Source of the DNA: Pseudomonadaceae bacterium UBA836
GTDB lineage: Bacteria > Pseudomonadota > Gammaproteobacteria > Pseudomonadales > Pseudomonadaceae
Direction of reading: 5' to 3'
Length of the DNA: 20,823 nucleotides
Assembly (NCBI GenBank): GCA_002296055.1
Contig: DBHE01000090.1
Span: 1 to 20,823, forward strand
The notes beneath the pieces were generated by a model, which worked only from the letters and a program-made list of their open reading frames with translations, was not told the DNA's origin and did not search any database. The position numbers and the translations under genes are program-made. Positions 7,407-13,411 of this stretch are shown here, one piece after another. Numbering within the stretch: position 1 is the first letter of the stretch; every line of letters begins with the position of its first letter.

Positions 7407-7847
7407 ATGATCAACGCCAAGCTGCTGCAACTCGTCGTCAATGCCTCCAACGACGGCATCGTGGTCGCCGAACAGGAAGGCGACGACAACATCCTTATCT
7501 ACGTGAACCCCGCGTTCGAGTCGCTGACCGGCTACTCGGCAGAGGAAATCCTTTATCAGGACTGCCGCTTTCTGCAGGCCGACGACCGCGACCAGGACGC
7601 CTTACAACAGCTGCGCGACGCCATTAAACAGCGCCAGCCCTGCCGCGTAACCCTGCGAAACTACCGCAAGGACGGCAGCCTGTTCTGGAACGAGCTATCG
7701 GTCACCCCGGTACTCAACGAAGCTGATCAACTGACTTACTTTATCGGCATTCAGAAAGACGTAACCGCCGAAGTCGAAGCCCGCCAGCGGGCCTTGGCGT
7801 TGGAGGATGAAGTGACGGCACTACGCGAACGCCTGTCCCGGACTTAG
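7407..7847 (+). CDS. Short LOV-domain blue-light photoreceptor (PpSB1-LOV-like)
   Basis: 146 residues: an N-cap, one LOV/PAS core (about 15-118) and a C-terminal coiled-coil helix (about 120-144) with no effector domain. The photoactive cysteine is Cys53 in YQDCRFLQ (canonical NCRFLQ, here with Asp for Asn, as in the Pseudomonas putida short LOV proteins). FMN contacts are visible: Asn in LRNYRKDG, Asn in FWNELSVTPV and Gln in IGIQKDV. Light should form a Cys53-FMN adduct and rearrange the dimer. ATG 7407 is chosen because the alignment to known short LOV proteins starts with MINA; the upstream frame to 7263 is unrelated. The ribosome site is weak (GCGGGTG). The 3' end overlaps the convergent HD-GYP gene. 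In P. putida such proteins work with LitR-type PplR regulators, and one is encoded 1.5 kb downstream. Confidence 0.93.
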   Translation: MINAKLLQLVVNASNDGIVVAEQEGDDNILIYVNPAFESLTGYSAEEILYQDCRFLQADDRDQDALQQLRDAIKQRQPCRVTLRNYRKDGSLFWNELSVTPVLNEADQLTYFIGIQKDVTAEVEARQRALALEDEVTALRERLSRT

Positions 7848-9082
7848 TAGCCTAACCGGATGTTGTCGAGCGTAAAGGTCTCCAAGTCGACACCGTAACT
7901 GCCGTCAACCAACACCTGCGCTACACGCAGACGCTCCGTCGGCGCGACGCCAGACTGCTCGGCAAGGTCAACCACCCGCTGTTGCATGGCGCGTTTGTGC
8001 GTATCACGTACCAGCCCCACCCGCGGCGATAACCGGTTATCCGGATCTACCGACAAAACAACCCCAACCTCGCCGCTGTTGAGTTCCACCAGTGCTCCCG
8101 GCGGATAGATACCGATGCACTCGATAAACTGCACCACCAACTGCTCATCAAACTGCACGCCGCGATTTTCGTAGAGAATCTTCAGCGCTGTAGCTGAGCT
8201 TTGCGCATCGCTGTAACAGCGGCGACTCGTAATGGCATCGTATGCATCGACAATAGCGCAAGCACGCGTGTAGAAATCCAGGCTGGCAGCCGGCAAGCCG
8301 CGCGGGTAGCCACGCCCATCCAGCCTTTCGTGATGACTGAGCGCCACGTTCAGCACCTCGGCTGGCAGGTCAGCGTCACGGCTAAGCTCTTCGTGTCCGT
8401 AGGTCACATGTAGCTTCACATGTTCAAACTCATCAGCGGTCAGCCGTCCTAGCTTATTCAGGATAGCCTGGTCCAACCGCATCTTGCCGACGTCGTGCAG
8501 CATGCCGCACAAACCCAACAGCTCGATGTGTTTACGCCCGAGGCCCAGCTTGCGGCCTAGAGCCATGGCCAGTACGCCCACATTCATACAGTGTTCTGCG
8601 GTGTACTGATCACGATGCTTGATGCGGCTGAGCCAGAGCATCGCCGACGGATTTCGGATAATGGATTCGACGCAACCCTGCACCAGCACCGGCGTCTCGT
8701 GAGTCGACGCATCACGACCGCATTCCAGGGAGCCCAACAACTCGCGAACTGCGTCCAGCGTCTCCCCATAACGACGAGCCGCAGCAGGGAGCTCGGCACG
8801 AATGTCAGTGGTCACTGGATAAGCCGGCGCGGGTAGCTTTGGAGCTGCGGACTCCAGCTTTTCGATATTAATAGAGGTTTTGTAGAGGTCGATGTACACA
8901 TGACGGCACAAGCTGCGAAGTGTCATCAGGTCATCTGGGTCTTTCAGCAGGAAGCCCTGAAACAAGAAAGGCGCCTCAATCCAGGGACGATCGAGTTCAC
9001 AGACATACATCCCGAGTCGGAGCTGACCGGCATCTATCTTGAGAACCTGTAACCCTGTGTGCGGGCCGGCCCGTAATGACAT
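7844..9082 (-). CDS. HD-GYP domain cyclic-di-GMP phosphodiesterase (DUF3391 N-terminus)
   Basis: 412 residues: an N-terminal DUF3391 domain (about 10-130; LRLGMYVCELDRPWIE is its signature), then an HD-GYP domain (about 140-330) that hydrolyses c-di-GMP, then a C-terminal tail. Metal and catalytic motifs are intact: an early His in KHRDQYTAEH, His196-Asp197 in MLHDVGK, and His250-His251-Glu252 followed by LDGRGYP, the GYP signature. It should therefore be active and lower c-di-GMP. No membrane segment is seen. ATG 9082 follows AGGGG by about 10 bases. It is transcribed in the same direction as, and 213 bases after, the LitR-like gene, but has its own TATAAT. It lies between the LOV receptor and that regulator, so light input to c-di-GMP is an attractive inference. 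Confidence 0.92.
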   Translation of the reverse strand: MSLRAGPHTGLQVLKIDAGQLRLGMYVCELDRPWIEAPFLFQGFLLKDPDDLMTLRSLCRHVYIDLYKTSINIEKLESAAPKLPAPAYPVTTDIRAELPAAARRYGETLDAVRELLGSLECGRDASTHETPVLVQGCVESIIRNPSAMLWLSRIKHRDQYTAEHCMNVGVLAMALGRKLGLGRKHIELLGLCGMLHDVGKMRLDQAILNKLGRLTADEFEHVKLHVTYGHEELSRDADLPAEVLNVALSHHERLDGRGYPRGLPAASLDFYTRACAIVDAYDAITSRRCYSDAQSSATALKILYENRGVQFDEQLVVQFIECIGIYPPGALVELNSGEVGVVLSVDPDNRLSPRVGLVRDTHKRAMQQRVVDLAEQSGVAPTERLRVAQVLVDGSYGVDLETFTLDNIRLGY

Positions 9083-9166
9083 AGAACGATACCCCTAGAT
9101 AGAACGCTTACCGGCCGCTCAGACAAGCCCCAAACAATAGTAGGGTGATCGCCTAAGGAGAATGCA

Positions 9167-9191
9167 ATTATAGCGCTTTGATATCACTCAA
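9167..9191 (-). promoter_or_regulatory. Candidate promoter of HD-GYP gene with Anr/Fnr-like box
   Basis: A perfect TATAAT on the minus strand (9172-9167) predicts a start near 9160. No good -35 lies at 17 bases. Immediately upstream is TTGAT-ATCA-CTCAA (9178-9191), one mismatch from the Fnr/Anr consensus TTGAT-N4-ATCAA. Its centre at about -25 would suit repression better than activation. The box is weakly supported. Confidence 0.3.
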
Positions 9192-9295
9192 ACCGAACAC
9201 TACGCAATGGCGTCGACCGTTGCGCCTACTCCGTTGATCAGAATCTCTGCCCCCTGCCCGCCCTGACACCCTCGCTCAAGGCAAGCTACGCAACC

Positions 9296-10201
9296 CTAGC
9301 TATCAAAGCGCCCAGCCAGCATCTGACGGGCGCGGTCCATCAGGGCCTGGCCAGCTTCACCGAGTCGAGACACACCCAGCTCGGCGAACTCCTCCTCCTG
9401 CAGCGCACAGCAACTACCGGCCATGGCGACCGGGCAGGCTACGCCCTGATTCAAGCGCGGCAACGACTGGGTCAGCAGCCGGCGCTCCAGCGACTGCTCA
9501 CTGAACAACACCAGTGCGGCCGCAGCGCTGTGCTCAACCAGCGGCAGCAGCGTACCCAAATCAGGGGCTTCTCCCAGTACCAGCAGATTAACGCCGATTT
9601 CGCGCAGCAGGACGGCCACCATCAGCAAATCCAACTCGGCCTCACGCCCTTGCAGGTTGATCAACAGCAAGGTGACCTGCCCGGACTCCAGATGTCCTGC
9701 TCGCTGAGCCAGCCGGGCGCGCAGAAAGCTGTCGAGCAGCGCTGCCGAGGCTGACGAGGCGCTCTGCCGACGATGCAAAGGGCGCAGAATCGAGACCAGC
9801 GCCGTAACCAGGGGCACTTCCGTCATCAACTGCGCGTACAGTCGCTCCAGCAGCAGCGGGTCGCCTTGCAGCAGCGCCTGATCCAGGCGTTGCAGCCAGA
9901 AGTCATAGCGCGAGAAAGCCGCGTCATCAAGCACCACCTCGGGCTCGTCGACATCGCCGCGGTCCAGTATGCCCGCGACCTTGCTAACCGGCACCCCACG
10001 CGCAATCCACTGGGTAACGCTGCGTACACGCTCAATATCCTGCAACGAATACAAACGATGCCCGCCGTCCGTCCGGTGGGGAACCAGCAGGCCGTAACGA
10101 CGCTCCCAGGCGCGCAGGGTTATGGGGTTCACACCTGTCAGGCGCGCTACCTCGCGAATCGGGTACAGCGTCTGACGCGCCGCTTCAGGGGTTTGGTTCA
10201 T
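9296..10201 (-). CDS. MerR family regulator, LitR/CarH-like without B12-binding residues (PplR-like)
   Basis: 301 residues: an N-terminal MerR winged helix (about 12-80: YPIREVARLTGVNPITLRAWERRYGL, then TDGGHRLYS), a helical linker bundle, and a C-terminal Rossmann-like domain related to the cobalamin-binding half of CarH/LitR. The B12 lower-ligand motif (D/E-x-H-x-x-G) is replaced (QGREAELD) and the Trp...Glu-His element of CarH is not visible, so adenosylcobalamin light sensing is unlikely. This fits the class of Pseudomonas PplR proteins, which depend on LOV partners. ATG 10201 is preferred; the open frame runs to a TTG at 10258, but that codon lies inside the operator and upstream of the predicted transcription start. 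It is divergent from folM with a shared regulatory region, so autoregulation is likely. Confidence 0.87.
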   Translation of the reverse strand: MNQTPEAARQTLYPIREVARLTGVNPITLRAWERRYGLLVPHRTDGGHRLYSLQDIERVRSVTQWIARGVPVSKVAGILDRGDVDEPEVVLDDAAFSRYDFWLQRLDQALLQGDPLLLERLYAQLMTEVPLVTALVSILRPLHRRQSASSASAALLDSFLRARLAQRAGHLESGQVTLLLINLQGREAELDLLMVAVLLREIGVNLLVLGEAPDLGTLLPLVEHSAAAALVLFSEQSLERRLLTQSLPRLNQGVACPVAMAGSCCALQEEEFAELGVSRLGEAGQALMDRARQMLAGRFDS

Positions 10202-10229
10202 GATCTGGATCCATAGCAGGCCGCAGCCA

Positions 10230-10258
10230 AAACTAAAAACCTGTACAGTGTACAACAA
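10230..10258 (-). promoter_or_regulatory. Candidate promoter of the LitR-like regulator
   Basis: On the minus strand, TTGTTG (10258-10253), a 17-base spacer and TAGTTT (10235-10230). The spacer contains the TGTACA half-sites, so the regulator could bind inside its own promoter in the manner typical of the MerR family. The predicted transcript starts near 10223, just 22 bases before the ATG. Confidence 0.4.
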
Positions 10259-10267
10259 TGTTATACA
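10242..10267. promoter_or_regulatory. Operator cluster of TGTACA-type half-sites between regulator and folM
   Basis: TGTACA at 10242 and 10249 and TATACA at 10262. The segment 10249-10267, TGTACAACAATGTTATACA, is a 19-bp inverted repeat with eight of nine pairs matched. The overlapping TGTACAGTGTACA (10242-10254) is a second palindrome. The right half contains TGT-TATACA (10259-10267), an extended -10 for the fol genes, so protein bound here would block that promoter. The half-sites resemble those reported for LitR/PplR regulators, although the spacing differs from the N12 that I recall. Confidence 0.65.
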
Positions 10268-10351
10268 TTAGTGACGACAGCAACTCAGGTGCGGCGTGCT
10301 ACCATTGCGCCCTTTTTAACTCCAGCCAACGGCATTTCAACGAAATACAGC

Positions 10352-11089
10352 ATGCAGGCAGTCAAGCAGGGCACAGAGCACAGCGAGCGATGCGACACCA
10401 CCATCGTCATTACCGGCGGCGCGCAGCGCGTCGGATTGTACTGTGCCGAGCGTCTGGCCGCCGATGGCTTTCAGGTCCTGATTACCTGTCGACATTTGCG
10501 CTCGGAGTGGCAACAACGGCCGCTTGCCTCCGGCATCGAGCCGATGCTGGCGGACTTTTCGACCGTCGAGGGTATCGAGCAGTTCATTCGCGAGCTGAAA
10601 AACCGTGCGCCAAGGCTTCGCGCCATCATTCACAACGCCTCACTCTGGCTGGATGACAGCGCCGGCGCCGATGCACTGAAGCAGATGTTTATGGTGCACA
10701 TGCAGGCCCCCTATCTGATCAACCAGCAGTGCCGCGACCTGTTTCCGGCAGGTGAGCCAGCCGACATTATTCACCTGAGCGACGATGTCACCCGCAAGGG
10801 CAGCGCCAAGCACATTGGCTACTGCGCCAGCAAGGCTGGTCTGGAGGCACTGTCCCGTTCGTTTGCCGCGCAGTTGGCGCCGCACATCAAGGTCAACGCC
10901 ATCGCTCCGGCGCTGATCATGTTCAACCCCGAGGACGACGACGCCTACCGCGCTCGCGCGCTCGCCAAATCCGCGCTGGGCATGGAGCCCGGCCCGCAGG
11001 TCGTCTACCAGTCCGTCCGCCACCTGATGGACAACCCCTATATAACCGGAAGCTGCCTGCCATTGAACGGCGGCCGGCACCTCAAGTAA
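10352..11089 (+). CDS. folM: Dihydromonapterin reductase FolM (short-chain dehydrogenase)
   Basis: 245 residues of the SDR fold. FolM reduces 7,8-dihydromonapterin to tetrahydromonapterin with NADPH and has dihydrofolate reductase side activity. The cofactor loop reads TGGAQRVG, the pteridine-reductase form (arginine in the loop) of the SDR glycine motif. HNASLW, the HLSDD strand and the catalytic YCASKAG (Tyr-x3-Lys) follow, with PLNGGRHLK at the end. The open frame begins at a GTG at 10271, but that codon sits at or before the predicted transcription start and precedes unconserved sequence, so I take ATG 10352 (MQAVKQG), although its ribosome site is poor. It is the first gene of folM-folE-folX. 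The operator at 10242-10267 overlaps its likely promoter. Confidence 0.88.
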   Translation: MQAVKQGTEHSERCDTTIVITGGAQRVGLYCAERLAADGFQVLITCRHLRSEWQQRPLASGIEPMLADFSTVEGIEQFIRELKNRAPRLRAIIHNASLWLDDSAGADALKQMFMVHMQAPYLINQQCRDLFPAGEPADIIHLSDDVTRKGSAKHIGYCASKAGLEALSRSFAAQLAPHIKVNAIAPALIMFNPEDDDAYRARALAKSALGMEPGPQVVYQSVRHLMDNPYITGSCLPLNGGRHLK

Positions 11090-11106
11090 GCCGACGAGAC
11101 AATGCC

Positions 11107-11670
11107 ATGAGCCTGGAAAAACTGACCAGTAACTACCACGACATCCTCAGCAACCTGGGCGAGCAGCCCGAGCGTGAGGGCCTCAAGGGCACGCCCAAGC
11201 GCGCCGCCAAGGCCATGCAGTTTCTCTGCCGTGGTTACACCCAGTCGCTGGATGAGATCGTCAACGGCGCCCTGTTTGAGTCGGACAACGACGAAATGGT
11301 GATCGTGCGCGACATTGAGCTCTACTCGCTGTGCGAGCACCACCTGCTGCCATTCATCGGCAAGGCACATGTCGCCTACATTCCGACCGGCAAGGTGATC
11401 GGCCTGTCCAAGGTAGCGCGTATTGTCGACATGTTTGCCCGCCGTCTGCAGATTCAGGAAAACCTGACGCGGCAAATTGCCGAAGCCGTGCAGCAAGTGA
11501 CCAACGCCCGCGGCGTGGCCGTGGTGATCGAGGCCCAGCACATGTGCATGATGATGCGCGGGGTCGAGAAGCAAAATTCAGAAATGATGAGCTCAGTGAT
11601 GCTGGGAGACTTCCGCGAGTCGTTCAACACCCGCCAGGAATTCCTTCAGCTGATCAGCCGAGGCAAGTGA
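11107..11670 (+). CDS. folE: GTP cyclohydrolase I (FolE, type IA)
   Basis: 187 residues; converts GTP to 7,8-dihydroneopterin triphosphate, the first step of folate and monapterin synthesis. The zinc ligands of the zinc-dependent type are present: Cys76 and His79 in [10 protein letters not shown], and Cys147 in [29 protein letters not shown] and RGVEKQNS are further family hallmarks. The gene starts 17 bases after folM and ends one base before folX, so it belongs to the folM-folE-folX transcript. Since folX follows, flux is probably toward tetrahydromonapterin rather than folate. A second folE elsewhere in the genome is common in Pseudomonas. A folE gene is among the reported light-induced genes of P. 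putida. Confidence 0.96.
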   Translation: MSLEKLTSNYHDILSNLGEQPEREGLKGTPKRAAKAMQFLCRGYTQSLDEIVNGALFESDNDEMVIVRDIELYSLCEHHLLPFIGKAHVAYIPTGKVIGLSKVARIVDMFARRLQIQENLTRQIAEAVQQVTNARGVAVVIEAQHMCMMMRGVEKQNSEMMSSVMLGDFRESFNTRQEFLQLISRGK

Positions 11671-11671
11671 C

Positions 11672-12046
11672 ATGCAGCAACTGACGCCTGGCTTGGCGCG
11701 CATCCGCATCAAGAACCTGCGCCTACGTACCTATATCGGTATCAAGGAAGAGGAAATCCTCAACCAGCAGGATATTCTGATCAACGCCGTGATTCTCTAT
11801 CCGGCCGCCGACGCAGTAAGCGGTAACCAGATTGAGCAGGCGCTGAATTACCGCACCATCACCAAGGCCATCATCGCGCATGTCGAGGGCAACCGCTTTG
11901 CCCTGCTGGAGCGCCTGACCCAGGAGCTGCTGGACATCGTCATGCAGCACGACCAGGTGCGTTATGCCGAGCTGGAAGTCGACAAGCCACACGCCCTGCG
12001 CTTTGCCGAGTCGGTCTCGATCACCCTCAGTGCGCAGCGCGACTAG
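11672..12046 (+). CDS. folX: Dihydroneopterin triphosphate 2'-epimerase (FolX)
   Basis: 124 residues; epimerises dihydroneopterin triphosphate to the dihydromonapterin form. [19 protein letters not shown], the QDILINAVI strand, [23 protein letters not shown] and [14 protein letters not shown] match E. coli FolX closely; the IKEEE/ALNYRT pattern separates FolX from the related aldolase FolB. The ATG at 11672 lies one base after the folE stop and GAGG within the end of folE serves as ribosome site. The product of folE-folX-folM, tetrahydromonapterin, is the known cofactor of phenylalanine hydroxylase in Pseudomonas. Confidence 0.95.
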   Translation: MQQLTPGLARIRIKNLRLRTYIGIKEEEILNQQDILINAVILYPAADAVSGNQIEQALNYRTITKAIIAHVEGNRFALLERLTQELLDIVMQHDQVRYAELEVDKPHALRFAESVSITLSAQRD

Positions 12047-12053
12047 CCCGGCG

Positions 12054-12081
12054 TTGACATTGACCGACAGGGTTTTATGCT
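12054..12081 (+). promoter_or_regulatory. Promoter of the DUF1244-hopJ-RDD unit
   Basis: A consensus TTGACA (12054-12059), a 16-base spacer and TATGCT (12076-12081) start 8 bases after the folX stop. Transcription is predicted near 12088. The downstream genes can therefore be expressed independently of the fol genes. Confidence 0.55.
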
Positions 12082-12084
12082 TGC

Positions 12085-12118
12085 GCTCAGAACGGGCGCA
12101 CCCTGTGCGCGCCTGAGC
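12085..12118. repeat. Bipartite hairpin between folX and DUF1244 gene
   Basis: The outer arms GCTCAG (12085-12090) and CTGAGC (12113-12118) enclose an inner stem GCGCA-CCCTG-TGCGC (12096-12110). It has no T-tract. It could end the fol transcript weakly, or sit at the very 5' end of the next mRNA as a stabilising structure. Confidence 0.45.
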
Positions 12119-12142
12119 CAGCCGACCAACGTGGAGCCAAAC

Positions 12143-12445
12143 ATGACCAAGCAGGAGCGTCTTGAACTGGAAGCCGCCGCCTTCCGCAATCTGGTCAGCC
12201 ACCTGCGCAACCGCAAGGACGTGCAGAACATTGAGCTGATGACCTTGGCCGGCTTCTGCCGGAACTGCCTATCCAAGTGGTACAAGGCTGCGGCCGATGA
12301 CATGGATATCGAGCTGAGCATGGACGAGGCACGCGAAGCCGTCTACGGCATGCCCTACGCCGAATGGAAGGCGAAGTATCAGACCGAGGCGACAGCCGAA
12401 CAACAGGCCGCCTTCGACAAGTCTCAAAAACAGGACAAAGCATGA
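12143..12445 (+). CDS. DUF1244 family protein
   Basis: 100 residues, small and mostly helical; the function is not known to me. The most constant part is the FCRNCLSKWY segment, with a Cys-x2-Cys pair that could bind metal or be redox active, followed by acidic helices and YGMPYAEWK. ATG 12143 has GGAG 7 bases before it; the frame is open further upstream but without a ribosome site. It overlaps the hopJ-like gene by four bases (ATGA), so the two are translationally coupled. Small DUF1244 genes beside hopJ-like genes after folX is an arrangement I associate with Pseudomonas. Confidence 0.85.
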   Translation: MTKQERLELEAAAFRNLVSHLRNRKDVQNIELMTLAGFCRNCLSKWYKAAADDMDIELSMDEAREAVYGMPYAEWKAKYQTEATAEQQAAFDKSQKQDKA

Positions 12446-12783
12446 CCGCCGAGCAGTTCATCGCCCGCCTGGGCACCCCGCAGCATCTGTTTGCCGACAC
12501 TCTGGCGTTTATTGACGTCCACTACCAGCATCAGCCCACGGCCTTTAATAATGGCCCGGTACACAACAGCGCCGAGCAGAATCAGGGCTCGTGCAAGGTA
12601 CTGGCAATGGCGCTGGACCTGGGGCTGACCGACGCCCAAGCCCTGCAGTGCTTTGCCGAACACTACCAGGCCGTACTGAGCAACCCTCAGGGTAGTGACC
12701 ACGCCAACATCCGCGCGCTGATGGCAGGGGGTCTCGGCGAGGTATCCTTCCAGGGCACCGCGCTCACCCGTCGCCAGAGCTGA
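12442..12783 (+). CDS. HopJ-family protein
   Basis: 113 residues matching the family named HopJ type III effector: FNNGPVHNSAEQNQGSCKVLAMA and FAEHYQAVLSNPQGSDHANIRALM are characteristic. The name comes from a Pseudomonas syringae screen. Here there is no type III chaperone, no hrp box and no secretion gene nearby, and the gene is embedded in a housekeeping block with DUF1244, so a cytosolic general role is more likely than secretion. The ATG overlaps the upstream stop (ATGA). The RDD gene starts 4 bases after its end. Confidence 0.85.
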   Translation: MTAEQFIARLGTPQHLFADTLAFIDVHYQHQPTAFNNGPVHNSAEQNQGSCKVLAMALDLGLTDAQALQCFAEHYQAVLSNPQGSDHANIRALMAGGLGEVSFQGTALTRRQS

Positions 12784-12787
12784 GCTG

Positions 12788-13282
12788 ATGGCCGTCAAGC
12801 AGCTACAACCGGTCGGTGACTATCCGGCTACCGGCATCTTCCGCCGCCTGTTTTCGGCCGGTTACGATCTGTTTCTGCTGCTGGCAGCGCTAATGGTGAC
12901 CACCCTGCTCTACCTTGGCAGCCACATCCTCATCAGCGGCGAACCCGCAGCCCATCAGCAGGCAGAGCAAGGCGCCTACATCGGCGACCCCATACTGACG
13001 CTGATCGTGCTGCTGGTCACAGTGGCGTTCTACACCTGGTTCTGGACCAAAAAGGGCCAGACTCTGGGCATGCAAGCCTGGCGCATCCGCCTGCAGCAGC
13101 CCGATGGCCGCTCCATTACTTCGCGTCAGGCGCTGATCCGCCTGGCCGTAGCGCAGGCCTCCTGGCTGTGCCTGGGCCTGGGTTTCCTGTGGCAGCTATG
13201 CGACAAACAAGCCCGCTGCTGGCACGATATCGCCTCGGGCACCCAGCTGATCACCCTGCCCAAAGGCACCTTCAAAGACTGA
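12788..13282 (+). CDS. RDD family membrane protein
   Basis: 164 residues. The RDD signature is visible: FRRLFSAGYDLFLLL with Arg and Asp in the first membrane helix (about 20-43), a second helix at about 65-85 ending in FWTKKGQTLGMQAWRIRL, and a third around 119-138, followed by DKQARCWHDIASGTQLI. RDD proteins are inner-membrane proteins, mostly of unknown transport or ion-exchange function. The start, ATG 12788, is close behind hopJ, so this is the third gene of the unit begun at 12054. No terminator with a T-tract follows; the dyads at 13301-13347 look more like protein-binding sites. Confidence 0.88.
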   Translation: MAVKQLQPVGDYPATGIFRRLFSAGYDLFLLLAALMVTTLLYLGSHILISGEPAAHQQAEQGAYIGDPILTLIVLLVTVAFYTWFWTKKGQTLGMQAWRIRLQQPDGRSITSRQALIRLAVAQASWLCLGLGFLWQLCDKQARCWHDIASGTQLITLPKGTFKD

Positions 13283-13300
13283 TAAAGCAACACCCGACCG

Positions 13301-13347
13301 CGTACCCAAAACTGGGTACGCCCAACGCAAATACCCTATTTTAGGTA
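13301..13347 (+). promoter_or_regulatory. Two tandem dyads upstream of the lipoprotein gene
   Basis: CGTACCCAAAACTGGGTACG (13301-13320) is a perfect 8-bp inverted repeat. A second dyad, TACCCTATTTTAGGTA (13332-13347), has the same TACC...GGTA ends and the same 16-base core length. Their centres are 29 bases apart. A TACAGT -10 candidate at 13371-13376 with no good -35 puts the second dyad near -43, a classic activator position. The pattern resembles 7-2-7 sites of NarL/LuxR-type regulators. Confidence 0.55.
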
Positions 13348-13411
13348 CGACCTTCGCAGCGAATGCCTCCTACAGTGCCGGTGCCATCACGCACATCAAG
13401 GGACTCTCTGC

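Noticed and set aside
10256..10258. TTG as start of the MerR-type regulator
   Set aside because: It sits inside the operator and in the putative -35 box; ATG 10201 leads directly into the conserved DNA-binding domain.
10271..10273. GTG as start of folM
   Set aside because: It lies at or before the transcription start predicted from the extended -10 at 10259-10267, has no ribosome site, and adds residues unlike the family; ATG 10352 fits better, though its own ribosome site is weak.
10224..10285. A TRTACA-N12-TGTAYA site exactly as I recall it for PplR1
   Set aside because: None of the TGTACA-type half-sites here has a partner at a 12-base gap; the spacings are 1 and 7, so I describe a palindrome cluster instead.
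11038..11574. Minus-strand open frame of 178 residues opposite folE
   Set aside because: Histidine/leucine-rich shadow of the folE sequence; no ribosome site or family resemblance.
12442..12783. HopJ protein as evidence of a type III virulence locus
   Set aside because: No secretion, chaperone or hrp-type elements are present; the context is housekeeping.
13301..13320. The perfect dyad after the RDD gene as a Rho-independent terminator
   Set aside because: No T-tract follows, and a second similar dyad lies 29 bases downstream at a promoter, which fits protein binding better.
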